Of a stretch of 64,000 nucleotides of DNA, positions 27,621 to 35,980 are shown piece by piece. Source of the DNA: Terrimonas sp. GTDB lineage: Bacteria > Bacteroidota > Bacteroidia > Chitinophagales > Chitinophagaceae. Each line of letters begins with the position of its first letter. The stretch's first letter is position 1. Location: NCBI RefSeq assembly GCF_003075435.1, contig NZ_QCZJ01000001.1:124001-188000 (forward strand), in the 5' to 3' direction. Made by a program: the position numbers and the translations under genes. Under the pieces are notes generated by a model. That model saw nothing but the letters and a program-made list of their open reading frames with translations. It made no database searches and was not told where the DNA came from.

Positions 27621-28562
27621 GTGAATAAAGCTCTGCAGATACATCCAGACATATCGGCTCTACCTCTTTTTCGCAATGCTGTTGTTACTATCGGCACTTT
27701 TGACGGCGTTCATACAGGTCATAAGCAAATCATCAAACAACTAAAAGAAGAAGCCAAACACATTAACGGTGAAACAGTTATCGTTACTTTTTCCCCGCAT
27801 CCACGCAAGATAGTTAATCCGGGTGCTACTATAGAACTGTTGAACACCCCGGAAGAAAAAGCTGCTTTACTCGCAGCTGAGGGAATTGATCACCTGGTAA
27901 TAGTGCCATTTACAAAAACGTTTGCAGAGCAGCCTGCTTCCGAATATATTACTGTTTTTTTACAGGGAAGATTACATCCCCGGACGGTTATCATCGGTTA
28001 TGACCACCGTTTTGGTAAAAACCGGGAAGGTAATTATCTTATGCTGGAGGCATTTTCGGCACGTTGCGGCTTTGAAGTAAAGGAAATACCTGAAAAAGTA
28101 TTGCTTGAAACCGCGGTAAGCTCAACACGTATAAGAAAAGCAATTGCCGGAGGTGATATTGCCACCGCCAATGCTTTACTGGGTTATGATTATTTTTTTG
28201 AAGGCACTGTGGTTGATGGTAACAAGCTGGGGAGAACACTGGGCTATCCTACGGCGAATATACAGCCATCAGATCCGGAGAAATTAATTCCGGGCTTTGG
28301 CATATATACTGTTGAAGTGGAAGTTAAAGGCAAAAGATACGGCGGAATGATGAGCATTGGTACACGCCCGACAATAGATGATAGCAAAACAAGAACGATT
28401 GAGGTAAATATTTTTGACTTTACTGATGATATTTATGGCGAACCTATAAAAGTATATATAAAAGCCTATCTCCGGCCTGAATTAAAATTTGATGGACTTG
28501 ATGCCTTAAAAGACCAGTTGGCTTTGGACAAGGAAGATTCATTAAGGATTTTAAGAAAATAG
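27621..28562 (+). CDS. ribF: Bifunctional riboflavin kinase / FAD synthetase
   Basis: The 313-aa product has an N-terminal adenylyltransferase domain with GTFDGVHTGHK and STRIRKAI, then a C-terminal riboflavin kinase domain with GRTLGYPTANI and MSIGTRPTI. It converts riboflavin to FMN and FAD. The GTG at 27621 is the only sensible start: the ATG two bases before it is out of frame and reads straight into TGA. Monocistronic; the leader is only about 10 nt by the predicted promoter. Confidence 0.96.
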   Translation: MNKALQIHPDISALPLFRNAVVTIGTFDGVHTGHKQIIKQLKEEAKHINGETVIVTFSPHPRKIVNPGATIELLNTPEEKAALLAAEGIDHLVIVPFTKTFAEQPASEYITVFLQGRLHPRTVIIGYDHRFGKNREGNYLMLEAFSARCGFEVKEIPEKVLLETAVSSTRIRKAIAGGDIATANALLGYDYFFEGTVVDGNKLGRTLGYPTANIQPSDPEKLIPGFGIYTVEVEVKGKRYGGMMSIGTRPTIDDSKTRTIEVNIFDFTDDIYGEPIKVYIKAYLRPELKFDGLDALKDQLALDKEDSLRILRK

Positions 28563-28626
28563 CTGTTATTGAACCACAAAGGGACAGGAACACAAAGTTT
28601 CTCCCTAATTCAAATTCTATTTATTA

Positions 28627-29058
28627 TCAGGTATCGAGTATTTTCCTGTATATTTTCATTAATAATTTTCCTGCAAAAGTTATGATCGTACAAGTTGCAA
28701 ATGGAACAACAGTGATTAATGCAATATGGGTATAATGATCTTTAGTTATATCGTAAATGAAATAAACAATACTTAGCCAAAGCAGACAAAGCCCGACTAT
28801 CTGAAATCCATTCTTCAGTTTTTTATTACGGTTTAGAATAGAAAATATTAAAGATGCCTGTCCCCATAAAATTGTTAATCCAATTACAGAAAAATGGTTC
28901 TCGCCAGTATTAAATGAAAAGTTCAAATTTTCTTTTGTTATGTTGATGAGCGAAAATATTTCAAAGATGAAAAGACATACTATTCCATGCCCGGCCCCAA
29001 CTATGATAAACCCATGACTAATTATAGTCAGGGTTTTTAATTTCCTGTTTGTAATCAT
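28627..29058 (-). CDS. Small four-helix membrane protein of unknown function
   Basis: The 143-aa product has about four predicted transmembrane helices (roughly residues 10-32, 55-73, 85-104 and 113-132) joined by short loops, and ends in a basic tail. No known transporter or enzyme motif is present. The ATG at 29058 is chosen because it starts just before the first helix; an ATG at 29079 is also possible. It diverges from the TRIC-like channel gene. Open frame, hydrophobic pattern and coding-like base use support a real gene. Confidence 0.55.
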   Translation of the reverse strand: MITNRKLKTLTIISHGFIIVGAGHGIVCLFIFEIFSLINITKENLNFSFNTGENHFSVIGLTILWGQASLIFSILNRNKKLKNGFQIVGLCLLWLSIVYFIYDITKDHYTHIALITVVPFATCTIITFAGKLLMKIYRKILDT

Positions 29059-29174
29059 TTTAAAAGTCGGCAATTGCATTTGGTTTAAGCAAAAGAAAGT
29101 GATTCGTGACACGAACCACGGCAAAGGTGCAACAAAAGTTTGCAGATTGTTCAGTTGTTTCCATAAGTTGCATT

Positions 29175-29795
29175 ATGGATAAATTATATTCTCTTTATAC
29201 GTTTATTGACCTTGCCGGTACATTTGCTTTTGCAATCAGCGGAGCTGTAGCGGCCAAACAAAAAGGACTTGACGTATTTGGTATTTTGGTAGTTGCATTT
29301 ACAGTGGCTTGTGGTGGTGGCATCATCAGGGATTTGTGTATTGGCGCAATCCCTCCTGCCGGTTTATCAGATTGGCGTTATTTACTGGTATCAACCATTG
29401 CTACTATTATAGCCATTGGCTTAACTCCATTAATGAAATTGCTTCACCGTCCGGTAATATTGTTTGATGCATTTGGATTATCGCTCTTCGCGGTTTCGGG
29501 CGTTGATAAAACATTGGATTACGGTCATAACAATGAGATAGCGGTTTTGCTGGGCATTATCACCGCAGTAGGCGGCGGCGTAATTCGTGATATATTTCTA
29601 AACCGAATTCCTGTAATTTTTGAAAGAGAAATTTACGCCGCGGCGGCGCTGTTGGGAGCAATTACCGTAATTGCCGGTCACTATTTAAACCTGCCCGATG
29701 ATTGGATAATGCCTGCAGGGTTTATTGTTTGCCTTACAGTGCGTTTACTGGCACTGAAATATCACTGGAAATTACCGGCTTTTTCAGAACGGTAG
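29175..29795 (+). CDS. TRIC/UPF0126 family cation-channel-like membrane protein
   Basis: The 206-aa product has the internal duplication of this family. Two three-helix units each carry the glycine-rich motif: CGGGIIRDLCIG in the first and GGGVIRDIFLN in the second. Bacterial homologues (YadS/YicG) form trimeric channels related to animal TRIC K+ channels, and some have been linked to glycine transport. The ATG at 29175 is preferred because the longer frame upstream is unlike the family. Sits alone between unrelated genes. Confidence 0.88.
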   Translation: MDKLYSLYTFIDLAGTFAFAISGAVAAKQKGLDVFGILVVAFTVACGGGIIRDLCIGAIPPAGLSDWRYLLVSTIATIIAIGLTPLMKLLHRPVILFDAFGLSLFAVSGVDKTLDYGHNNEIAVLLGIITAVGGGVIRDIFLNRIPVIFEREIYAAAALLGAITVIAGHYLNLPDDWIMPAGFIVCLTVRLLALKYHWKLPAFSER

Positions 29796-30601
29796 GGAGG
29801 AATGGGCTTTCAGCTTCCAGCTGTCGGCTATCAGCAGTCAGAAATACACGTTTTACTATTTAACTAATATAATATTATTCCCCGGAAAAGTACAGTCCGG
29901 GCCAGGGATTTCGCTTTTAGAAAAAAGGTTGCGGGCATCGTCATTTCGATCCCGCCCTCGGGAAGATAAAATAAAATACGTGTTGCTCGTTTATAATGAC
30001 ATCATTACGTATGAATTGAAAATCAGGTTTCCTGCGTTGCGCCGTGTGTATAATGATTTAGCATTACAACAAATACTTTTTATAGAATAGCACACGGAAT
30101 ACACTGATGATACTGATAAACACCGATACATTCCGTAAATATCCGCCATATCCGTTTTATCTGTGTTCCATTCTGCGTATTGGGCATGCCCGAAGTTATT
30201 TTTAAATAACCCCTGATATATTTCCTGCCACGAATTCCGGTGTCTGCCCGGCGGGAATGGGTTTGTTACACAAAGAGCCACGAAGGATACACAAAGTTAC
30301 ACAGAGTGTTTTATTATGCTTTGTGGCTCTTTGTGTAGCCTTCGTGTACCTCTGTGAAATAACCAGTGAATATTGCAACCGGTAAGCCGGGAACTTGTAA
30401 GCTGTAACCGGCATCCTGCCGCATAGTGGACAACTGTTTGTAGAAAGAAAGCAAATGTCATCCTTATATTTTTCCTGACACAGGTTGGGTATTCGAAAGG
30501 ACGAGGGAGAGTGTTTGTATTTTACTGCCAGCACTAATACAAAGTGTATAACTATTCAACTTAAAAGCGAAATCCCTGCAGTCCGGGCTTTGCCTATTGT
30601 T
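29796..30601. other. 806-bp intergenic region rich in degenerate repeats
   Basis: No convincing gene is present; the few open frames are short, mutually overlapping and Cys/Tyr-rich. The left end (29810-29840) repeats the GCTTTCAG/CAGCTGTC words seen at 25.1 kb. The middle contains a strong inverted repeat (listed separately). The right end flanks the 3' end of a minus-strand hypothetical gene. The region looks like accumulated mobile or decaying repeat material, not a regulated leader. Confidence 0.55.
30266..30338. repeat. Imperfect inverted repeat of the CACAAAG/CTTTGTG type
   Basis: The left arm at 30266-30285 (TTACACAAAGAGCCACGAAG) pairs with the right arm at 30319-30338 (CTTTGTGGCTCTTTGTGTAG) at 18 of 20 positions, with a 33-nt loop. 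Heptamers CTTTGTG, CTTCGTG and CTCTGTG recur about every 10 nt through the right arm and its flank to 30356. A single related fragment occurs at 28570-28595 (ACCACAAAGGGACAGG). Such elements are dispersed in many Bacteroidota genomes; function is unknown. Confidence 0.7.
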
Positions 30602-31324
30602 TTACGCTGCTGCATTTTCCGTAATATATTTCACCAAACTCCTTTTTGCAATCGGCAAAAGTGTTTCTTCCAGCGGGTAACTCAAATCCGTTTCTATACT
30701 ATATACTGCCGGATTGGGTAATTCAGTTTTATTACGGATAAGTTCGGTTTTTATATTTTCATAGGTGTTCACAAAATTGCGTTGCCATTCTGCAACAAAA
30801 GAAGTTTTAATGCTGCGGTATTTCTCATCATGCTTTTCAAAAATGCTCAGGCGGTAATAGTATACCCTGGTATCACTGTATTTTCCATCACAAAGAAAAA
30901 AATAGCCTTCCCTGTTTTCCAACGGCACTATACCAACCGGTAAAATATTCAGCTTCTCTTCTACAAACTCGTAAATTTCTGCTCCATCTTTTATGGTAGC
31001 GCTCATGTTTTGTATGGCATATTGAATAATATCTTCCAGTTCTTTCATCATTTCATCATCATCCACAATTTTTTCATATAGTATCTGTAGCTTGTCTACA
31101 TCAATATGTGTGAATTTTTTGGGGAACTGCTCCTGCATTAATTGCTTGCTATACTTAAAATGGAGCATATTATTGTAATGAAAAATTATGTCAGAAAGCT
31201 GGGGATACAATTTGTTTTGCGTAAACTCTGTATGTATCTGCTGCAGATAAGCCAGCAGTGTATACTTTTTCAGTTCGAAATCAATGTATCCTTCTGCAAA
31301 CCAGGTTTTGGATAATGTCTTCAT
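30602..31324 (-). CDS. Conserved hypothetical protein divergent from the eCIS operon
   Basis: The 240-aa product is soluble and acidic, mostly helical in its first half (about 1-110), with a strand-rich centre (GIVPLENREGYFFLCDGKYSD) and a helical end. No domain is recognised. I recall proteins with the opening MKTLSKTWFAEGYIDFE in other Chitinophagaceae, in places unrelated to injection systems, so it may be a housekeeping unknown. It reads away from the eCIS operon across a 309-bp gap. No DNA-binding motif is visible, so there is no direct reason to call it a regulator. Confidence 0.6.
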   Translation of the reverse strand: MKTLSKTWFAEGYIDFELKKYTLLAYLQQIHTEFTQNKLYPQLSDIIFHYNNMLHFKYSKQLMQEQFPKKFTHIDVDKLQILYEKIVDDDEMMKELEDIIQYAIQNMSATIKDGAEIYEFVEEKLNILPVGIVPLENREGYFFLCDGKYSDTRVYYYRLSIFEKHDEKYRSIKTSFVAEWQRNFVNTYENIKTELIRNKTELPNPAVYSIETDLSYPLEETLLPIAKRSLVKYITENAAA

Positions 31325-31633
31325 AACTGTAAGGGTTAAGTTTTCCGAATTTAATAAAAAAGCTTCATGAATGCTTCCATTTTATAAATATAATAACTAC
31401 ATTGTAGCCAGATTATTATTCCAATATATTATTATCTGCCTGCTGTACCACATTAATCTCAATGTATTATTTAGACCTTCCGGTTCGTACCTACTCTACC
31501 TATACTGTGTTTGATTAGTCTAATCCCATATTCCCTTGTGGTAACGGTTTTACATACCGTTTCAATATCTTTTTGATTTTACAAAACAGAAAACATGATC
31601 TGAAACACCCTGGTTTAATTACCGGGGAAGTAA
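31325..31633. promoter_or_regulatory. 309-bp control region upstream of the eCIS operon with two inverted repeats
   Basis: This AT-rich gap precedes 27 kb of same-strand genes and must carry or receive the operon's promoter. Two short dyads are present: GATTA-GTC-TAATC at 31513-31525 and AACGGT-N7-ACCGTT at 31543-31561. They could be regulator half-sites. No exact TAnnTTTG box occurs on the plus strand; the nearest is TCTTTTTG at 31568-31575, one mismatch off. Regulation could therefore differ from the housekeeping genes nearby. Confidence 0.35.
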
Positions 31634-32200
31634 ATGCTGATTATGATCTTGCAGGCTATAAATTTTATTAAGTCGAGGCTTAATTCAGCCGGTGTTACCT
31701 CAGAAACCGGCAACATAGGAGAAATTGTTGCGGATGGCGGAGCTGGTCATGCCAACGATCACGTAATTATTTCTTTAATAAATATTGAAGAGAACAGGAT
31801 ATCCAGGGATCCGCATAATTATATAAGGACAGAAACAGGTATCAATAAAAAAAATCCCGCTATCCATCTGAACATTACCATACTCTTCACATCGGTAAGG
31901 CACGAAACCGGGTATGAACGTTCGCTTGAAGAAATAGAGCAGGTGATCAGTTTTTTTCAGAAACAAAATGTTTTTGACAGTACAACCGAAACAGAACTGA
32001 GTGATGCAGGTATTGAAAAGCTCATTTTCGAAATGCTGAGCTTTAACCTTGAACAACTATACCAGCTTTGGTCGATGTTAGGTGGCAGGTATCATCCGTC
32101 TGCCGCGTATCGTATGCGGATGGTGACTATTGACAACGCATCACGCGAAGGCGGACCAATGATCACAGATATAAGAAGTGATTATTATTTAAAATCCTGA
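31634..32200 (+). CDS. DUF4255 (Pvc16-N type) protein, eCIS cap/terminator
   Basis: The 188-aa product follows the DUF4255 pattern: a start near MILQAINFIKSRL, VIISLINIEENRI, the core NPAIHLNITILFTS, and LWSMLGGRYHPSAAYRMRMV. In Afp and PVC particles the homologue (Afp16/Pvc16) caps the end of the sheath-tube and fixes its length. It is the first gene of the eCIS operon, 2 nt before the next gene. The ATG at 31643 (MILQAI) resembles the family start better than the ATG at 31634, so the true protein may be three residues shorter. Confidence 0.88.
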   Translation: MLIMILQAINFIKSRLNSAGVTSETGNIGEIVADGGAGHANDHVIISLINIEENRISRDPHNYIRTETGINKKNPAIHLNITILFTSVRHETGYERSLEEIEQVISFFQKQNVFDSTTETELSDAGIEKLIFEMLSFNLEQLYQLWSMLGGRYHPSAAYRMRMVTIDNASREGGPMITDIRSDYYLKS

Positions 32201-32202
32201 CT

Positions 32203-32763
32203 ATGGCAACGGTAATTGAAACCATACAAACCACGTATATAAAACTCTTTTCAGTAAGGCTGATGCACGAGGCTTATGAAAATACAGGTGCGGCAGGAAG
32301 TACTATAGATAATGCACTGAATATATATGCCGATAAGAAAACAAAAAAATTATTTCTCAGGTATGATATCACTTATAATTATAGTGGCAATATGATTAAT
32401 TGCTTTATAAGGGTTCAGGGAAACAAGCCATACAAAACTATTCCCGCTGATATACATATACGGCTCATCATACAAAAAAACACAGATTTTTTACACAGAA
32501 CGCAGGTTATTGCTGCGGGCAGCGGGCAGGTATATTTATTTACAAACATGAATAATACAGTAGATGCGGGCATTAAACATATCACTAAAAATGCTGCCGG
32601 CGCACAGGATGCTGACCTGCAGGCTGTAGGCATGATCGCTTCAGATGAAAAATGCTTTGGCGTAATAGATATAACAGGCAATGCGCCTGCTAATGATTAT
32701 AAACTTTTTGATACGGCAGGATTGAAGAGCCCTTCATTCGCCCTGCGCTTTATAAAAAAATAA
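32203..32763 (+). CDS. Unrecognised eCIS-operon protein, probably beta-sandwich
   Basis: The 186-aa product has no signal peptide and no named domain that I recognise. Alternating hydrophobic residues suggest a beta-rich fold. Its opening IKLFSVRLMHEAYENTG and the following KKLFLRYDITY loosely resemble small proteins (LFxLRLLHDYY type) encoded in other Bacteroidota contractile-injection loci. It lies 2 nt after the DUF4255 gene and 26 nt before the sheath gene, so it probably belongs to the particle's distal end or to its assembly. Function unknown. Confidence 0.6.
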   Translation: MATVIETIQTTYIKLFSVRLMHEAYENTGAAGSTIDNALNIYADKKTKKLFLRYDITYNYSGNMINCFIRVQGNKPYKTIPADIHIRLIIQKNTDFLHRTQVIAAGSGQVYLFTNMNNTVDAGIKHITKNAAGAQDADLQAVGMIASDEKCFGVIDITGNAPANDYKLFDTAGLKSPSFALRFIKK

Positions 32764-32789
32764 TTGACTTTAAAATAAAACACAACAAC

Positions 32790-34202
32790 ATGGCACAAAT
32801 AAATGAAACTGCATTAAAAACGCCGGGTGTATATGTTAATGAAATTTCATTACTGCCGCCAATTGTGGCCCAGGTAGAAACTGCTATTCCCGCTTTTATC
32901 GGCTATACTGAATTTTCTGATGCAACTACCCAGCGCTTTAAGCCTGTAAAAATATTTTCACTGCTTGATTATATCACACAATTCGGAAAAGGTGAAGAAG
33001 CTGAAATTGCTGTAACTGTTACCAATGCCAGTTTACCTGAGATCACCGCTGTTTTTGTTCCCCCTCTTGAACATACATTATACCATCACATTAAAATGTT
33101 CTTTGCCAATGGCGGCAGCAAATGTTATATTGTTTCTGTCGGCGATTATGCTGAAACTGTAGATGAAGGAGACGATACAACACCATTGGGATTATTAGGC
33201 GGTTTAAAAGCAGTAGAAGCAGAAGATGAGCCTACACTGCTCGTAATTCCTGAGGCTATGCTGCTGAATGAAACAGGATATACAACAGTAGTGCAGGCAA
33301 TGTTAAAACAATGTAATGATCTGCAGGACAGGTTTTCCATACTTGATGTTTTAAGCGGCGATGAATATTCTGATGATATTGTATCTGACCACCGCGACCA
33401 GGTAGGCAATAATTTTCTTAATTACGGCGCCAGCTATTTTCCTTTTTTAAAAACTTCGCTTACTCCCGGGTTTGATGACACAAAAATAAGGCTCACCCAA
33501 TCCGGCGGCGAGCTCAATACCCAGCTGCTTTCCGATTCAGTTGGATCTCCCGCGAAAACCATTAAAGAAAAATACAATGGTATGTATAATGCCATAAAGC
33601 AGGCAATTGGTGAGCAATACTTCACACTTCCGCCTTCAGCAACAATTGCAGGCGTGTATGCTTCGGTTGACGGGCAACGTGGTGTGTGGAAAGCTCCTGC
33701 CAACGTAAGTCTTACTTCAGTAATTGAACCTACCGTTAAAATAGACAATGCCAAACAAGATGACATGAATGATAATCCTGCTACCGGCAAATCAATAAAT
33801 GTTATCCGTTCATTTACCGGCAAAGGCATACTTGTGTGGGGAGCACGTACATTAGAAGGCAACAGCAGCGAGTGGCGATATATTTCTGTACGCAGGCTTT
33901 TTATTATGGTAGAAGAATCAGTTAAAAAAGCAACCGCTGTTTTTGTATTTGAGCCCAATGATGCCAATACCTGGACCAAGGTGAGGGCAATGATAGAAAA
34001 TTATCTTACCGTTTTATGGCGGCAGGGTGCATTAGCAGGCGCCAAACCGGAACACGCATTCTTTGTTAATGTAGGGCTCGGTAAAACAATGACGGCGGAA
34101 GATATTTTAAACGGAAAAATGATCGTGGAAATAGGAATGGCCGCAGTACGCCCTGCAGAGTTTATCATACTCCGTTTTTCTCATAAAATGCAGGAATCAT
34201 AA
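32790..34202 (+). CDS. Contractile tail sheath protein (Afp2-4/Pvc2-4-like)
   Basis: The 470-aa product opens with the sheath signature TPGVYVNEIS (residues 11-20), followed by AIPAFIGYTE. The C-terminal third is the conserved handshake domain: GILVWGARTLEGNSSEWRYI, SVRRLFIMVEESV and the terminal strand RPAEFIILRFSHKM. Sheath subunits form the contractile outer cylinder that drives the inner tube into the target. This is the only sheath gene in the operon, whereas Afp and PVC loci have three. It is a single intact frame of normal length. Confidence 0.96.
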   Translation: MAQINETALKTPGVYVNEISLLPPIVAQVETAIPAFIGYTEFSDATTQRFKPVKIFSLLDYITQFGKGEEAEIAVTVTNASLPEITAVFVPPLEHTLYHHIKMFFANGGSKCYIVSVGDYAETVDEGDDTTPLGLLGGLKAVEAEDEPTLLVIPEAMLLNETGYTTVVQAMLKQCNDLQDRFSILDVLSGDEYSDDIVSDHRDQVGNNFLNYGASYFPFLKTSLTPGFDDTKIRLTQSGGELNTQLLSDSVGSPAKTIKEKYNGMYNAIKQAIGEQYFTLPPSATIAGVYASVDGQRGVWKAPANVSLTSVIEPTVKIDNAKQDDMNDNPATGKSINVIRSFTGKGILVWGARTLEGNSSEWRYISVRRLFIMVEESVKKATAVFVFEPNDANTWTKVRAMIENYLTVLWRQGALAGAKPEHAFFVNVGLGKTMTAEDILNGKMIVEIGMAAVRPAEFIILRFSHKMQES

Positions 34203-34240
34203 ACGGCACTATATATTTTATCACTTAAAAAAATATTGTT

Positions 34241-34672
34241 ATGGCGCAATACCCGATTTCAAAATTTCATTTCCAGGTAGACTGGGGTGGCTCCAGGATA
34301 GGCTTTACTGAAGTAACAGGTTTAGAAGTTTCAACAGATGTAATTGAGTACCGTGAAGGTTCAAGCCCGGAATATCATAAGATCAAAATGCCCGGGATGC
34401 AAAAATTCTCCAACATAACATTAAAGCGCGGCACCTTCCAGGGCGATAATGATTTTTACAACTGGTGGAATACAGTAGCACTCAACACTATTGAAAGAAG
34501 GAATGTTACCATTTCCTTGCTGAATGAAAGCCACGAACCTGTTGTTGTATGGAAAGTAAAAAATGCATGGCCGGTTAAAGTACAATCTACCGATCTTAAA
34601 GCAGATGGAAATGAAGTGGCTATTGAAACACTTGAACTGGCACACGAAGGACTAACTATTCAAAATGAATAA
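34241..34672 (+). CDS. Inner tube protein 1 (gp19/Hcp-like)
   Basis: The 143-aa product opens MAQYPISKFHFQVDWGG and has GFTEVTGLEVSTDVIEYREG and FSNITLKRGTFQGDNDFYNW, the standard T4 gp19-like tube fold used by Afp1/Afp5 and related systems. Hexameric rings of such subunits stack into the hollow tube that carries cargo. It lies 38 nt after the sheath gene and 2 nt before a second tube gene. It is probably the main tube subunit because its length and motifs fit the common Bacteroidota type. Confidence 0.95.
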   Translation: MAQYPISKFHFQVDWGGSRIGFTEVTGLEVSTDVIEYREGSSPEYHKIKMPGMQKFSNITLKRGTFQGDNDFYNWWNTVALNTIERRNVTISLLNESHEPVVVWKVKNAWPVKVQSTDLKADGNEVAIETLELAHEGLTIQNE

Positions 34673-34674
34673 TA

Positions 34675-35109
34675 ATGGCGCAATATCCATTAACAGGATT
34701 TCACTTTTCAGTTTCATTTGATAAGCTGCCCGGCCAATTCAGCTTTCGCGAAGTGAGCGGGCTGGAGGTAGAAATGGAAATGGAATCATTTACCGAAGGT
34801 GGTCAAAACAGGTTTACATGGCAGCTTCCTAAACGCGCAAGGTATACCGACATTACATTGAAACGGGGAAAAATATCCGGCTCAGCAATTGTAAAATGGT
34901 GTAAAGATGCTATGGAAAATTTTACTTTCTTACCTGTTAATATCACAATATCCCTGCTCAATGAACAGCATGAACCCGTTCAATCATGGCATGTAATAAA
35001 TGCTGTTCCGAGGAAATGGTCAATTTCAGATTTTAATGCGGAAGAAAATTCAATTGCCATTGAATCCATTACACTAACATACCAGTATTTTACGATGCTA
35101 ACTACATAA
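34675..35109 (+). CDS. Inner tube protein 2 (baseplate-proximal tube initiator type)
   Basis: The 144-aa product shares the MAQYP opening and fold of its neighbour (FSFREVSGLEVEMEMESFTEGG, TDITLKRGKISGSAI) but differs across most of its length. In Afp and PVC the second and third tube paralogues (Afp5/Pvc5 type) form the adaptor ring between spike hub and main tube. That role is inferred here from gene order, since it precedes the hub and spike genes. Co-transcribed with tube protein 1. Confidence 0.93.
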   Translation: MAQYPLTGFHFSVSFDKLPGQFSFREVSGLEVEMEMESFTEGGQNRFTWQLPKRARYTDITLKRGKISGSAIVKWCKDAMENFTFLPVNITISLLNEQHEPVQSWHVINAVPRKWSISDFNAEENSIAIESITLTYQYFTMLTT

Positions 35110-35119
35110 ATTGAATAGT

Positions 35120-35290
35120 ATGCCAATAGAAATAAAAGAACTACTGATTAAAGCTACAATAAGCACTGACACTGCTCCATCTGCTGATACAACGTTAAGC
35201 CAGGAAGAAATAAACCGGCTGAAAAAGGAGATCACGAAAGAAGTAACAGATAAAGTACTGCGTACACTTCAGCAAAAAAATGAACGATAG
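35120..35290 (+). CDS. DUF5908 family small eCIS protein
   Basis: This 56-aa ORF lies between the tube and LysM genes. It opens MPIEIKELLIKATI, the hallmark start of DUF5908 proteins found at this position in Bacteroidota contractile-injection loci. The rest is a linker and an amphipathic helix (about residues 28-53: EEINRLKKEITKEV). Its function is unknown; size and helix suggest a small adaptor or chaperone for tube or hub proteins. Spacing of 10 nt and 3 nt to its neighbours supports co-translation. Confidence 0.82.
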   Translation: MPIEIKELLIKATISTDTAPSADTTLSQEEINRLKKEITKEVTDKVLRTLQQKNER

Positions 35291-35293
35291 TAT

Positions 35294-35974
35294 ATGCCTG
35301 CAGGACAATTAGAAAAATTATATATAGTGCCATATAAAACGGCAGACTATGCAATCACCAGCATTGCCGCGCCTCCTTTTTTTGCACTTATTAATCCTGA
35401 AACATATACCTACAGGTATAAAATTGAATTCTGTGATACACAGGCGCCCGGCACATCCGGCGTTTCACTCAAGTTCAACAAAATGCCGCCGCAGGAATTC
35501 AATTTTGATTTTTTATTTGATGGCACAGGTATTATACAGGGCGCAATTCCTTCTATTGTGCCGGTGGCAGATCAATTGGATCTTTTCAGAAACCAGGTAC
35601 TATACTACAAAGGAGATATTCATCGTCCTTATTATTTAAAAATACATTGGGGCACATTATTATTTAAAGGTATCCTCACATCAATGGATATCGAATTCAA
35701 ATTGTTTTCTCCCGACGGAACACCATTAAGGGCAGTTGCCAAATGCAGCTTTAAAGGATCTATTGAAGAGAACCTCCGGCTGGCAATGGAAAACAGGATG
35801 AGCCCTGATATTACACATAGCCGTATAGTTAAACAGAGTGATAAAATTTCATTGTTGACCAGGGATATGTACAAGGATCAACAGTATTATATAGATGTAG
35901 CTTCCTTTAACAAATTAGATGCTTTCAGGAAAATAAAAACGGGCACTGCTCTTTTATTTCCTCCTATAAAATAG
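35294..35974 (+). CDS. LysM-containing baseplate hub protein (Afp7/Pvc7-like)
   Basis: The 226-aa product has a beta-rich N-terminal domain (NPETYTYRYKIEFCDTQ, LKFNKMPPQEFNFDFLFDG) and a C-terminal LysM-like segment with QSDKISLLTRDMYKDQQYY and the closing GTALLFPPI. In Afp and PVC the equivalent (Afp7) joins the tube to the VgrG-like spike, its LysM fold acting as a structural adaptor like T4 gp53 rather than as a cell-wall binder. Position directly before the spike gene (6 nt) supports this. Confidence 0.88.
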   Translation: MPAGQLEKLYIVPYKTADYAITSIAAPPFFALINPETYTYRYKIEFCDTQAPGTSGVSLKFNKMPPQEFNFDFLFDGTGIIQGAIPSIVPVADQLDLFRNQVLYYKGDIHRPYYLKIHWGTLLFKGILTSMDIEFKLFSPDGTPLRAVAKCSFKGSIEENLRLAMENRMSPDITHSRIVKQSDKISLLTRDMYKDQQYYIDVASFNKLDAFRKIKTGTALLFPPIK

Positions 35975-35980
35975 ATCAAT

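Noticed and set aside
29991-30721. Three short open frames in the repeat-rich gap
   Set aside because: They overlap each other on both strands, run through the inverted repeat and are Cys/Tyr-rich with no family likeness.
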